Shown one piece after another: positions 42,797 through 52,051 of a stretch of 64,000 nucleotides of DNA. Position numbers and translations under genes: made by a program. The stretch is from NCBI GenBank assembly GCA_903891475.1, contig CAITEP010000029.1, forward strand, positions 1 through 64,000, given 5' to 3'. Numbering within the stretch: position 1 is the stretch's first letter; every line of letters begins with the position of its first letter. This DNA comes from an uncultured Mucilaginibacter sp. (GTDB lineage: Bacteria; Bacteroidota; Bacteroidia; Sphingobacteriales; Sphingobacteriaceae). The notes under the pieces are model-generated. The model made no database searches. It was not told the origin of the DNA and worked only from the letters and a program-made list of their open reading frames with translations.

Positions 42797-44803
42797 CTAA
42801 ATTAATGCTTTCGCCTTATTTACTACGTTTTCAACTGTAAAACCAAAAAGCTTGTAAAGCTCATCAGCCGGAGCCGATTCGCCAAAGGTGTTCATGGCTA
42901 AAATATCACCTTCGTCTGTAGTGTATTTATGCCAACCCATAGGCGATGCCATTTCAACAGCTAAACGCTTCTTCAATTTTTTAGGGAATACACTTTCCTT
43001 ATATTCCGCGCTTTGTTTCTCAAACAACTCCCACGATGGCATGCTTACCACTCTTGCGGCAATGCCTTCTTCTTGCAATTTTGCCTGAGCTTGCATAATC
43101 AAGGCTACTTCTGAACCAGTTGCCATCAAAATTAATTGTGGCGCAGTAGCTGGTTCTGATAATACATAAGCTCCTTTCTCTAGATTGCTGGCACTCGCGT
43201 ATTTATCCTGATCTAAAATTGGCAGACCCTGACGAGTAAACACCAATACCACCGGACCATCCTTGTGCTCTAAAGCAACACGCCATGCATGCGCAGTTTC
43301 GTTGGCATCGGCTGGGCGTATAACTGTGATATTTGGTATAACCCTTAAAGCAGCCAATTGCTCAATTGGTTGGTGGGTGGTACCATCCTCGCCTAAGCCA
43401 ATACTATCGTGGGTATAAACCAGAATAGGGCGAATTTTCATAATAGCGGCCAATCTGATTGGCGGGCGCATATACTCAGAGAACATCAAAAAGGTAGCAC
43501 CATAAGGAATAAGTCCTTTGGTTAATGCCATACCATTCAAAATAGAACCCATCGCGTGCTCCCTGATACCAAAATGGAAGTTACGTCCGTCACGTTGTTC
43601 TGGCGTAAATGAGGTATATTTTTTCAGGTTTGTTTCTGTTGATGGGGCAAGATCGGCAGAGCCACCAATTAAATTTGGCAAGCTATCGGCAATGGCATTC
43701 AACACCTTTCCTGAAGCCTGACGGGTAGCCATTTTAGGGTCTGAACCTTTAAATACTGGTAGTGTAGCTTCCCAACCAGCTGGCAATTTGCCGGATGCTG
43801 CAGTTTCGTACTCGGCAGCTAGTTCAGGGTATTCTTTTTTGTAAGCTTCAAATAAAGCGTTCCATTTAGCTTCCAGTTCAATACCTCTGGCACCTTTATC
43901 GTGGTAGTACTTCAATACCTCATCAGGCACGTAAAATGATTTTTCAGGATCGAAACCAAAAAACTCTTTTACCAATTTTATTTCATCGGCACCTAGTGGG
44001 GCACCATGCGCGCCAGCGGTGTTTACTTTATTCGGACTGCCATAACCAATTTGTGTACGTACATTGATGATGGATGGTTTATTGACCACGCCCTTTGCAT
44101 TGCGGATAGCTTGCGCCAAGCCTGCAATATCATTACCATCCGCAACGGTTTGTACATGCCAGCCGTACGATTCAAAACGTTTGGCTACATCTTCTGTGAA
44201 AGTAATATCAGTATCACCTTCTATTGATATATGGTTATCATCATACAAATAAATCATGTTACCCAATTCAAGGTGACCAGCTAAGGAAGCAGCCTCAGAA
44301 GTTACACCTTCCATCAAATCGCCATCACTTACTATGGCATAAACGTGGTAATCAAATAATTCGAAACCGGGTTTATTATAACGAGCGGCCAGATGTTTTT
44401 GGGCGATGGCAAAGCCAACACCATGCGCGAAACCTTGACCAAGTGGACCGGTTGTTACATCAATACCCGGAGCCAGGCCATATTCAGGGTGACCAGCGGT
44501 TTTGCTATGTAGCTGACGGAAGTTTTTGATATCATCTAAACTTAAATCATAGCCTGTTAAATATAGAAAACTGTATTGCAGCATACAGGCATGCCCGTTT
44601 GATAGGATAAAGCGGTCGCGGTTTGCCCAATTTGGGTTTTTAGGATTATACTTCATATAATCGGCCCAAAGTACATGTCCCATTGGCGCCAAAGCCATTG
44701 GGGTGCCCGGGTGCCCTGAATTTGCTTTTTGTACTGCTTCTGCCGATAGGATCCTAACGGTATTTATGCCTAAATTTTCTAATTTGCTATTATCTAAGTC
44801 CAT
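42797..44803 (-). CDS. tkt: Transketolase
   Basis: A 668-residue thiamine-diphosphate enzyme of the non-oxidative pentose-phosphate pathway. N-terminal ANSGHPGTPMALAPMGHVLW (about 27-46) and HGVGFAIAQKHLAARYN, the ThDP motif GDGDLMEG-like SDGDLMEGVTSEAASLAGH (about 157-175), the pyrimidine-domain FGIREHAMGSILNGMAL (about 403-419), and YTHDSIGLGEDGTTHQPIEQ (about 457-476) are all present. It follows the glucokinase gene by 31 bp. Confidence 0.97.
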   Translation of the reverse strand: MDLDNSKLENLGINTVRILSAEAVQKANSGHPGTPMALAPMGHVLWADYMKYNPKNPNWANRDRFILSNGHACMLQYSFLYLTGYDLSLDDIKNFRQLHSKTAGHPEYGLAPGIDVTTGPLGQGFAHGVGFAIAQKHLAARYNKPGFELFDYHVYAIVSDGDLMEGVTSEAASLAGHLELGNMIYLYDDNHISIEGDTDITFTEDVAKRFESYGWHVQTVADGNDIAGLAQAIRNAKGVVNKPSIINVRTQIGYGSPNKVNTAGAHGAPLGADEIKLVKEFFGFDPEKSFYVPDEVLKYYHDKGARGIELEAKWNALFEAYKKEYPELAAEYETAASGKLPAGWEATLPVFKGSDPKMATRQASGKVLNAIADSLPNLIGGSADLAPSTETNLKKYTSFTPEQRDGRNFHFGIREHAMGSILNGMALTKGLIPYGATFLMFSEYMRPPIRLAAIMKIRPILVYTHDSIGLGEDGTTHQPIEQLAALRVIPNITVIRPADANETAHAWRVALEHKDGPVVLVFTRQGLPILDQDKYASASNLEKGAYVLSEPATAPQLILMATGSEVALIMQAQAKLQEEGIAARVVSMPSWELFEKQSAEYKESVFPKKLKKRLAVEMASPMGWHKYTTDEGDILAMNTFGESAPADELYKLFGFTVENVVNKAKALI

Positions 44804-44834
44804 CTTATTTTTATTATGTAATCTATAATTACTA

Positions 44835-45581
44835 TTAAGCTATTAATTCTGTATTTGTTTCTACCACGTGGCTTTTTACCCAAAGGCGAGCACCACCCTT
44901 AATGCCTTCCGCATTGGTTACCACTTTCATATTGTCATCGAGTTTGAAATTCAATTTGCTCGAATTACCTCCACCAATATATAAAAAATCATAGTTGAAA
45001 ACGGTTTTTAGCACCTCAAAAACATTTTGAATTCTCAAGTTCCATTTTTTAACGCCTTCTTTATCGAGAGCCTTGTCGCCAATATACTTATCATACGAGG
45101 CATATTTATCGAAAGGCTGGTGCGAAAACTCCATATGGGGTAATAATTCGCCATTTAGTAGCCAAGCAGTGCCGAACCCGGTACCTAGGGTAATTACAAA
45201 TTCCAGTCCTTTACCGCTACAAACACCTAGACCCTGCATATCTGCATCGTTCACTACCTTGGCGGGTTTGCCTAAAATTTCTTCCAGTTTATTTGCAAAA
45301 TCAAAATCAACCCATGATGCTGAATCAAGATTGGGAGCGGTTTTTACCACTCCGTTTTTTATATATCCAGGAAAGCCGACCGAAATGCGGTCGTAATCAG
45401 GGAAATCTTTCACCAAAAGTTTGATGGAGTTTAAAACGTTTTCAGGACTAGCCGGAAACGGGGTAGGGGTCTTTTCGTATTGTTTAGTAAGGTCGCCCTT
45501 ACTATTTAGGATGGTTCCTTTAATATTGGAACCTCCAATATCAATTGAAAGTATTTTTAAATCGGCCGAAGTTTTTTCCAT
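44835..45581 (-). CDS. ppgK: ROK family glucokinase (polyphosphate glucokinase-like)
   Basis: A 248-residue sugar kinase with ILSIDIGGSNIKGTILNSKG (phosphate 1 motif, about 10-29), VGFPGYIKNGVVKTAPNL, VVNDADMQGLGVCSGKGLEF (catalytic Asp, about 110-129) and ITLGTGFGTAWLLNGELLPH. The short length and the GGSNIKGT opening match PpgK-type kinases, which use polyphosphate or ATP; the classical zinc-binding ROK motif is absent. As first gene of the pentose-phosphate cluster it would supply glucose-6-phosphate to zwf. A 16-bp palindrome lies 45 bp upstream. Confidence 0.85.
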   Translation of the reverse strand: MEKTSADLKILSIDIGGSNIKGTILNSKGDLTKQYEKTPTPFPASPENVLNSIKLLVKDFPDYDRISVGFPGYIKNGVVKTAPNLDSASWVDFDFANKLEEILGKPAKVVNDADMQGLGVCSGKGLEFVITLGTGFGTAWLLNGELLPHMEFSHQPFDKYASYDKYIGDKALDKEGVKKWNLRIQNVFEVLKTVFNYDFLYIGGGNSSKLNFKLDDNMKVVTNAEGIKGGARLWVKSHVVETNTELIA

Positions 45582-45625
45582 TAATCTATCTAAAAGGAAA
45601 CAAAAACAAATAATTTATTGATTTG

Positions 45626-45641
45626 ATTTACAGCTGTAAAT
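45626..45641. promoter_or_regulatory. 16-bp perfect palindrome upstream of glucokinase
   Basis: ATTTACAGCTGTAAAT reads the same on both strands and lies 45 bp before the start of the pentose-phosphate cluster, a natural operator position. The regulator is unknown. Confidence 0.5.
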
Positions 45642-45785
45642 TCGACAAAATAAGCATAACATACTTGTCTTTTTCAGCCCATAATATTTAGGCTAATTAA
45701 GTAAATAATAAACAATATCCGTCAATAAATTTAAGTTATTTTTGAGTGCTTAAACCCCTTTTACATAATTATTGCATAAAATGTT

Positions 45786-48182
45786 TTATAAATTGAATTT
45801 ATTCTCGCCGGGAGCCAATGGGTATGTTTTATCTTTCCAGATAAATAGGCCTGAGGTATTCATTGGCAAACTAATGTTGATTTCCCAAAAAGTACCCACC
45901 AATTTGTAATCAGCCGTAATTTTACCTTTAGGGTGCGGAATTTCTCCACTCACATTTGTCATGTTTCCTAAATGAGGTTCTATTTTTATGGCATTAAATC
46001 CAGGCGCATAACTGTCAATACCTAATACAGTGCGGTAAAATTCGATATTTGGGCTCGAACCCCATGCATGACAGTCGGATCGATTATGTTCAAGGTCTGA
46101 TATTTCGGCCCAAGTAGTAAGTCCGTACGACATGTTTTTTTTCCAAATTTCCAACCAATCCATATAATCATTTCCCAAGCCAGCTTTTATCAATGCCTGG
46201 TGCAAATAATATTTAAAGTAGATGGTACATTGGGTAAGGGTTTTTTCTTCGAGCAATTTTTTACCTAACATCTTGGCGTCGGGTTCATTCAGCATACCCG
46301 TCAAAATAGCCAGTGAGTTGGTATGTTGTGAATAAACATCCTTATCTTCGGTATCAGAATAGAGTTCTTTTATTGGATCCCAATATTTGATTTGAATGAC
46401 GTGTTTTAATTGCACAGCCTTCGCGCTGTAAAGCCTTTCCAAATCGGGCAAGCCCATTTTGCCTTCCATTTGCGCGGCTAGTTGGTAAGCCCACAATAAT
46501 TGCAAGTCCATAATAGCCGAATTGCCCTTACTGCCCTTTGGAGGCATCCCACTTTTCCAGCCAGGGTTATCAACCCAGTCTACAAAAGTCCAATACGGGG
46601 TGTTTATTAAGGATCCATCGGCTTGTTGGTATTTGCTAAAAAAGCGCAGTATTTCCTGCACTGCGGGCAATTTGTCTTTCACTAATAAACTATCCGGTCG
46701 ATACATCCAATAGTCATGCAGCATACCTATATACCAAAGCGAGAATGTTGAAATAATTTGTGGACTATAGGATGGATGCCTGCTCAAGGTAAGTCCCTCT
46801 GCAATTCTCGAATGATCCATCAGGTTAATTGCATTGCGCGCCAAGCGGTCGTCTCCGCTGTTGTAGTACGATATCAGTGCCTGTATCCTAGTGTCACCAA
46901 TGTATTGTAATTGCTCGTAATAAGGGCAGTCCATATAGGTTTCATAAGCATCCAGTCGTGCAGTGCGCCAGCCAATATCAAGTATTTTCTGTACTTCATT
47001 ATTGCCTGTTTGTAACCTTGAATTTAACTTAAAGGGATAGCCGGTAAAAGTGCCGTAAATATCATCTATAATTAAAGGTATTTCATGGGTATGAATGGTA
47101 ATAAGTATATACCTAAAGGTACGCCAACTAAGTGTAGTATAGGTTTGCGCATTTGAGCCATCGCAAATTATACTGTCTTTTCTTCCGGCAAAAATCCCTC
47201 CTTCCACATCGTTTCGGTTTCCTTTATGAATGCCAGCTGCCAAACTAACAAAAGGGGATTCGGCATAGGTAAGCGATATGCCCGCCCCTAAACCTTCGCT
47301 AAATTTCAGCGTTAAGTAGGCATTGGTTAAATAAGTTTGGTCAAGCAATAAGGTAGCTATGGTGTTGGCAGGAATCGTAAAGCTGGTTTGTGTTGCCGGG
47401 AAGGAGGGTGGTACCCGTACCCCTATTGCCTTCCGCAAAACAGGTATTCTTTCATTAGTCAATTCCATTTGTGGAATGGTAGATGGCACAAGCATCCATC
47501 CAAAGGCATCCGCAACACCCTTAGGTTTGCCCCGATCAATTGTTACTGCATCGGGCCATGTAAAATCGTTATAATATGTTTCTTGCCAGCCCTTAATGGT
47601 TTTAACCACGTCAACCAGTTCACCGAGACCGGCTACATAATAAGTTGGATAACCAACCCCAGCCAAAGAACGATAGGCATCATTTCTTTTACATTTCCAG
47701 CTGTTATTAGTGTTTATTATTTCCTCCTCTTGTGTTTGTCCTTGTAAAATAAAACCTGTGCGTAAACTTATTTGTGCTTCTGGGCGGTATTGCGCCTCAT
47801 TCCAAACTAAGGCGGCGATGGTGTTTCGACCATAATTTAAATAAGGACCCAGATCAACTGTTTCATAATTCCAATAATAAGTATCGCCCCGTGCTGGCCC
47901 GAGTGAAATTAAATGGCCATTGATATATAGTTTATACCTATTATCGGCAGATACTTTTACAAGAAATTTATTGGGGCGTGCATCCAAATCAAAATTTTTA
48001 CGAAAGCAATAAACACCATATTCGTTTCCCTGGCTGTTGGCTGGGGCTATCCAATAGGCATTCCACGGCTGGTAAGAGGTCGTAATACTCTGAGCTTGGA
48101 TGTGCAAAGAGGAATAAAAAACGGTTTGTATTGCTACTAATAATAAAATTCGATTTAGATGTTGTTTTATGTTTAAAGTCAT
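45786..48182 (-). CDS. Alpha-L-rhamnosidase, GH78
   Basis: A 798-residue secreted glycoside hydrolase with a signal peptide (RILLLVAIQTVFYSSLHIQAQ, cleavage after about 31). N-terminal beta-sandwich domains (about 35-400) include KVSADNRYKLYINGHLISLG and RGDTYYWNYETVDLGPYLNY, typical of rhamnosidase D-type modules. The (alpha/alpha)6 catalytic barrel has YMDCPYYEQLQYIGDTRIQA (about 421-440, general acid Glu) and TTWAEISDLEHNRSDCHAWG (about 684-703) followed by SSPNIEFYRTVLGI. It removes terminal rhamnose from plant or bacterial glycans. No SusC/D pair lies next to it. The start of the divergent gene at 48209 is only 26 bp away. Confidence 0.92.
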   Translation of the reverse strand: MTLNIKQHLNRILLLVAIQTVFYSSLHIQAQSITTSYQPWNAYWIAPANSQGNEYGVYCFRKNFDLDARPNKFLVKVSADNRYKLYINGHLISLGPARGDTYYWNYETVDLGPYLNYGRNTIAALVWNEAQYRPEAQISLRTGFILQGQTQEEEIINTNNSWKCKRNDAYRSLAGVGYPTYYVAGLGELVDVVKTIKGWQETYYNDFTWPDAVTIDRGKPKGVADAFGWMLVPSTIPQMELTNERIPVLRKAIGVRVPPSFPATQTSFTIPANTIATLLLDQTYLTNAYLTLKFSEGLGAGISLTYAESPFVSLAAGIHKGNRNDVEGGIFAGRKDSIICDGSNAQTYTTLSWRTFRYILITIHTHEIPLIIDDIYGTFTGYPFKLNSRLQTGNNEVQKILDIGWRTARLDAYETYMDCPYYEQLQYIGDTRIQALISYYNSGDDRLARNAINLMDHSRIAEGLTLSRHPSYSPQIISTFSLWYIGMLHDYWMYRPDSLLVKDKLPAVQEILRFFSKYQQADGSLINTPYWTFVDWVDNPGWKSGMPPKGSKGNSAIMDLQLLWAYQLAAQMEGKMGLPDLERLYSAKAVQLKHVIQIKYWDPIKELYSDTEDKDVYSQHTNSLAILTGMLNEPDAKMLGKKLLEEKTLTQCTIYFKYYLHQALIKAGLGNDYMDWLEIWKKNMSYGLTTWAEISDLEHNRSDCHAWGSSPNIEFYRTVLGIDSYAPGFNAIKIEPHLGNMTNVSGEIPHPKGKITADYKLVGTFWEINISLPMNTSGLFIWKDKTYPLAPGENKFNL

Positions 48183-48208
48183 TACCTTTAGTTTGAAAAC
48201 CTAGAACG

Positions 48209-50611
48209 ATGGATATTGTAATAATTTTGTTACTAATAGTTATTTTAACTTTAGTAATAATTCTAAAATCAAATGTAAGCGAAAGATTTGAAAATATTGA
48301 AGATAATATAGCCGAAATTCGGCGATTATTGGTAAAAATTGAAAAACAAAGTAAAAATCCTATTACAGAAGAAAAACCAAGTGTTATACAATCTGTAAAT
48401 CCAATTATTAGCCCTCCGGTACCTAAAGAAGAGGAACTAAAACCTATGCCGGTAGTTGAGCGACAACAGGAAGTAATAGCCGACACTGATACGCAGGTTA
48501 GAAGTAAAGACCAGGTATTTGCCGATAGCCTTTCACAAATTAGAAAGCCAGTTAAAACTTGGACCCCGCCACCTGTTTATGAAGAGGAAGAGTCAAAACC
48601 TACTTTTTTTGAACGCAACCCCGACCTTGAAAAATTTATTGGCGAAAACCTCTTTAACAAAATAGGAATTGCCATTTTAGTTTTGGCTATTGGCTTTTTT
48701 GTTAAATACGCCATTGATAATAATTGGATAGGACCGATTGGGAGAGTTGGTATTGGCTTTATTTGTGGTGGTATATTAATTGGCTTTGCCCATAAACTCC
48801 GAATTACTTATAAGGCGTTTAGTTCGGTGTTAACAGGTGGAGGTTTGGCTATTTTTTATTTTACAATAACGCTGGCCTTTCAGGAATTTCATTTGTTTAA
48901 TCAATTGGTTGCGCTGGGTTTATTGATAGTAATTACCATATTCTCGGTGCTATTATCATTGCTATACAACAAGCAGGAACTTGCCATAATAGCTTTAATT
49001 GGCGGCTTTTCGAGTCCATTTTTGGTAAGCAACGGGAGTGCCAATTACAATGGTTTGTTTGTATATCTTTTGGTATTAAATATTGGTTTGCTAACCATTG
49101 CCTATTTTAAAGCTTGGCGCATCCTAAATATATTGGCATATGTTTTTAGCATAGGTGTATTAACAGCTGTTGTTTTAACAATGCCAGATAAGGGTTATCT
49201 AGGAGCGTTCATATTTTTATCTGTTTTTTACTTGTTGTTTTTTGCCATCAATATTATTAACAATGTGCGCGAGAACAAAAAGTTTTTAGCCATCGATTTT
49301 ACGATTTTGCTAAGCAATACAGCCCTTTACTTTTCGGCAGGGCTGTTTTTGTTTACAGAAATGGAACTAAACCAATATCTTGGCGTTTTCAGCGCTGGGC
49401 TAGCTGCCATTAATCTGGTGCTATCATACCTGTTATTCAAAAAAAGAAGGGTTGATACCAATATTCTTTATTTGCTCATAGGCATCACTTTTACCTTTAT
49501 ATCACTCACGGCTCCATTGCAATTGCATGGCCATTACATCACCCTATTTTGGGCATCCGAATGTGTGTTGCTTTATTGGTTATCACAAAAATCAGGCATT
49601 TTATTACTTAGAATTGCCGCTTACCTAATTTGGGTGGCCATGATGATTAGTTTGGCAATGGATTTAAGCAGTATATATTTTGATAATAATTTGGCAATAA
49701 CCGTTATTTTCAATAAAGGCTTTATCACCACTATCTATTCGGCTATTTGTACCTATATATTTTATGTTTTGATCAACAGAGATGAAATGCCAGAAGGGCC
49801 TACCGAATTTGACATGTATAAGGGGGTGTTTAAATATATTGCCTTTATGATGTTGTTTTTGAGCGGCTTACTCGAGATCAATTATCAATTTTTATTTTCC
49901 TTCCCAAAAAGTAGTGTGAATATAATATATATCATGTTATATATCCCGGTATTTGTTTTACTGTTTAATTTTATTTATCAAAAAATTGAGCACCAGAAAG
50001 ATACATGGCAATTACAGCTTATTTTACTATTTATATGTTTAATCAGCTATCTTTTTGCAACACCTGTTGTTGTTTTATTACTGAACGACATTTTGGTTAA
50101 AGGGAATATCCCATATATCCATACCTATGCGCATTGGGCCAGCGATTTAGTGGTGATTTTAATCTTCTATCGGTTAATTAGCATAAGTAGAGTATACATT
50201 ACTGACGAAAATATCAATTTGATTTCGTGGGGAATATCGGCTTTGGCGGTTATTTTTTTAAGTGCCGAATTTTCATCACTAAGTACACAATTATTTTATG
50301 CTAAGGATACCTCAATAGATGTTATTGGGAATGTTTTTGTGAAAGCGGTGTTGCCAGTTTTATGGGGTGTTTTATCATTTATATTGATGTTGATAGGTAT
50401 GCGAAAAAAGGTGCGTGTGTTCCGCATTATATCACTTACCTTATTTTTTATAACCTTGGCAAAATTGTTCATTTATGATATAAATGACATACCAATTACA
50501 GGAAAAATTGCCGCATTTTTCTGTTTGGGGGTATTATTGCTCATCATATCGTTTATGTATCAAAAAGTAAAAAAAATTATTGTTGATGATAAGCCTGAAT
50601 CAAATGATTAA
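48209..50611 (+). CDS. DUF2339 polytopic membrane protein
   Basis: An 800-residue protein with one N-terminal helix, a charged Pro/Glu-rich linker with a short coiled coil (ERFENIEDNIAEIRRLLVKI), and then about 20 hydrophobic helices from residue 150 to the end. The DUF2339 pattern is clear: ENLFNKIGIAILVLAIGFFV, YAIDNNWIGPIGRVGIGFI, and ALIGGFSSPFLVSNG. Family function is unknown; a role in the envelope is likely from topology. It overlaps the DUF3999 gene by eight bases, so the two are translated together. Confidence 0.88.
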   Translation: MDIVIILLLIVILTLVIILKSNVSERFENIEDNIAEIRRLLVKIEKQSKNPITEEKPSVIQSVNPIISPPVPKEEELKPMPVVERQQEVIADTDTQVRSKDQVFADSLSQIRKPVKTWTPPPVYEEEESKPTFFERNPDLEKFIGENLFNKIGIAILVLAIGFFVKYAIDNNWIGPIGRVGIGFICGGILIGFAHKLRITYKAFSSVLTGGGLAIFYFTITLAFQEFHLFNQLVALGLLIVITIFSVLLSLLYNKQELAIIALIGGFSSPFLVSNGSANYNGLFVYLLVLNIGLLTIAYFKAWRILNILAYVFSIGVLTAVVLTMPDKGYLGAFIFLSVFYLLFFAINIINNVRENKKFLAIDFTILLSNTALYFSAGLFLFTEMELNQYLGVFSAGLAAINLVLSYLLFKKRRVDTNILYLLIGITFTFISLTAPLQLHGHYITLFWASECVLLYWLSQKSGILLLRIAAYLIWVAMMISLAMDLSSIYFDNNLAITVIFNKGFITTIYSAICTYIFYVLINRDEMPEGPTEFDMYKGVFKYIAFMMLFLSGLLEINYQFLFSFPKSSVNIIYIMLYIPVFVLLFNFIYQKIEHQKDTWQLQLILLFICLISYLFATPVVVLLLNDILVKGNIPYIHTYAHWASDLVVILIFYRLISISRVYITDENINLISWGISALAVIFLSAEFSSLSTQLFYAKDTSIDVIGNVFVKAVLPVLWGVLSFILMLIGMRKKVRVFRIISLTLFFITLAKLFIYDINDIPITGKIAAFFCLGVLLLIISFMYQKVKKIIVDDKPESND

Positions 50612-51806
50612 AAATGTATGCTTGCTAATAATAGGGTGTTTGGTAATTAACATAACGTATGCCCAAAAATACCGAGCTAATATACAAACGATAGATTCGG
50701 CCGGATTTTACAAAATATTACTGCGCCCAAATTTGGTTGCTAAAACCGAATCGGCATTGACTGATTTGCGGCTATTGGATAGTAAGGATAGAGAAATTCC
50801 ATACGTTCCACCTGCAAGTGTACCGCTAACACAAAAACGATACTTTACTGAGTTTCCTAAAATCGGAGGTATCGTAAAAATTGATAGCTTGACCACCATT
50901 ATTGCTGAAAATAAACTAGGCCGGCCAATTAGCAGCTTGTGGTTAAAGGTTAAAAATACCAATGTAATCCGTACCATGAACTTGACGGGTAGCGACGATT
51001 TAAAGCATTGGTTTGCTATTGAGGAGGGTGCTTTGCTTAATCAACCCGATTTGGGGGATGATGGCGAGTACGTAATGACCATTAACTTCCCTGCCAGCAA
51101 TTACCATTATTTGAAGATTACGGTTAACGATAAAACCAGGGCTCCCATTAATTTTTTAAAGGTTGGCATTTATAATTCAACTGCTTTAGAAAGTGTTTAT
51201 GTGTCAATTTTGCCCGCAAAGTTTACGCAAAGAGATAGTGGTAAAACAACTATTATAAATATTTGGCTTAGTGATAAATATCAGGTTAATAAATTACAAT
51301 TAACCATCAGTGGACCAAAATATTATAAGCGCGGTGTATTAATTTATAATGCTTCTGGTAAAACTCCAGAAATGGTTAGCGAGGCCGAACTAAACTCCGG
51401 AGGGGCAAAAGAGTTATACCTGATGGAAAAAGCCAACCATTTGATATTGAAAATTGATAATGCGGATAATTTGCCATTACATTTTGATGGCATAGAAGCT
51501 TACCAAACTGCAACCTATGTATTAAGCTATTTAGAAAAGGGGGAATATTATTTTACCATTGGTAAGCCTAATGCCGAGCAACCTAACTACGACCTTAAAT
51601 TTTTTAAAGATAGCCTTAAAGGCGAAGTACCCATCATTACACACAAGGAAGTTAATACGAATCCCGAATACCAAAAACCAGTTGTTAAAACAAAAAAGGA
51701 ATATACCGCTTTTATTTGGGCAGCAATTATTGCCGCACTCATAGTTCTAGGCTTGCTTGCATGGAAAATGGTTAACGAAATAAAAAATAAGGAAGAAAAC
51801 AATTAA
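50604..51806 (+). CDS. DUF3999 secreted/membrane protein
   Basis: A 400-residue protein. The start at ATG 50604 gives a clean signal peptide (IKNVCLLIIGCLVINITYAQ); an upstream non-ATG start is less likely. The periplasmic part has beta-rich KILLRPNLVAKTESALTDLR and SSLWLKVKNTNVIRTMNLTG, and a C-terminal helix AFIWAAIIAALIVLGLLAW with a basic tail anchors it. DUF3999 commonly follows DUF2339, which suggests a two-protein complex of unknown role. Confidence 0.85.
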   Translation: MIKNVCLLIIGCLVINITYAQKYRANIQTIDSAGFYKILLRPNLVAKTESALTDLRLLDSKDREIPYVPPASVPLTQKRYFTEFPKIGGIVKIDSLTTIIAENKLGRPISSLWLKVKNTNVIRTMNLTGSDDLKHWFAIEEGALLNQPDLGDDGEYVMTINFPASNYHYLKITVNDKTRAPINFLKVGIYNSTALESVYVSILPAKFTQRDSGKTTIINIWLSDKYQVNKLQLTISGPKYYKRGVLIYNASGKTPEMVSEAELNSGGAKELYLMEKANHLILKIDNADNLPLHFDGIEAYQTATYVLSYLEKGEYYFTIGKPNAEQPNYDLKFFKDSLKGEVPIITHKEVNTNPEYQKPVVKTKKEYTAFIWAAIIAALIVLGLLAWKMVNEIKNKEENN

Positions 51807-51854
51807 GTCGTGCATTGGCAATATCAATAGGATTTCATAAAGTAAATTGTTAAC

Positions 51855-52040
51855 ATGTTTTTAAACTTCAAATACCCAATTATCACCTTTGTTGCTGCAT
51901 TTGTGTTTGTTATAATTGGCTTATTGTTTAAAATTATGCATTATCCAGGTGCTAGTATGCTGTTGGGTAGTATGTTTATAGTGCAGGGAATATGTTTGGT
52001 TTGGCTTATTGTCATCATTATAAAATCCAGAAAAGCTTAG
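51855..52040 (+). CDS. GldL-like small membrane protein
   Basis: A 61-residue protein of two helices, ITFVAAFVFVIIGLLFKIMH and MLLGSMFIVQGICLVWLIVI, joined by YPGASMLLG. The FKIMHYPGA turn is the same as in the N-terminus of GldL, the type 9 secretion/gliding motor subunit, but the cytoplasmic domain is missing. It follows the DUF3999 gene by 48 bp and converges with the helicase gene. Probably a widespread short GldL relative with unknown function. Confidence 0.65.
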   Translation: MFLNFKYPIITFVAAFVFVIIGLLFKIMHYPGASMLLGSMFIVQGICLVWLIVIIIKSRKA

Positions 52041-52051
52041 ATTTCCAGATA

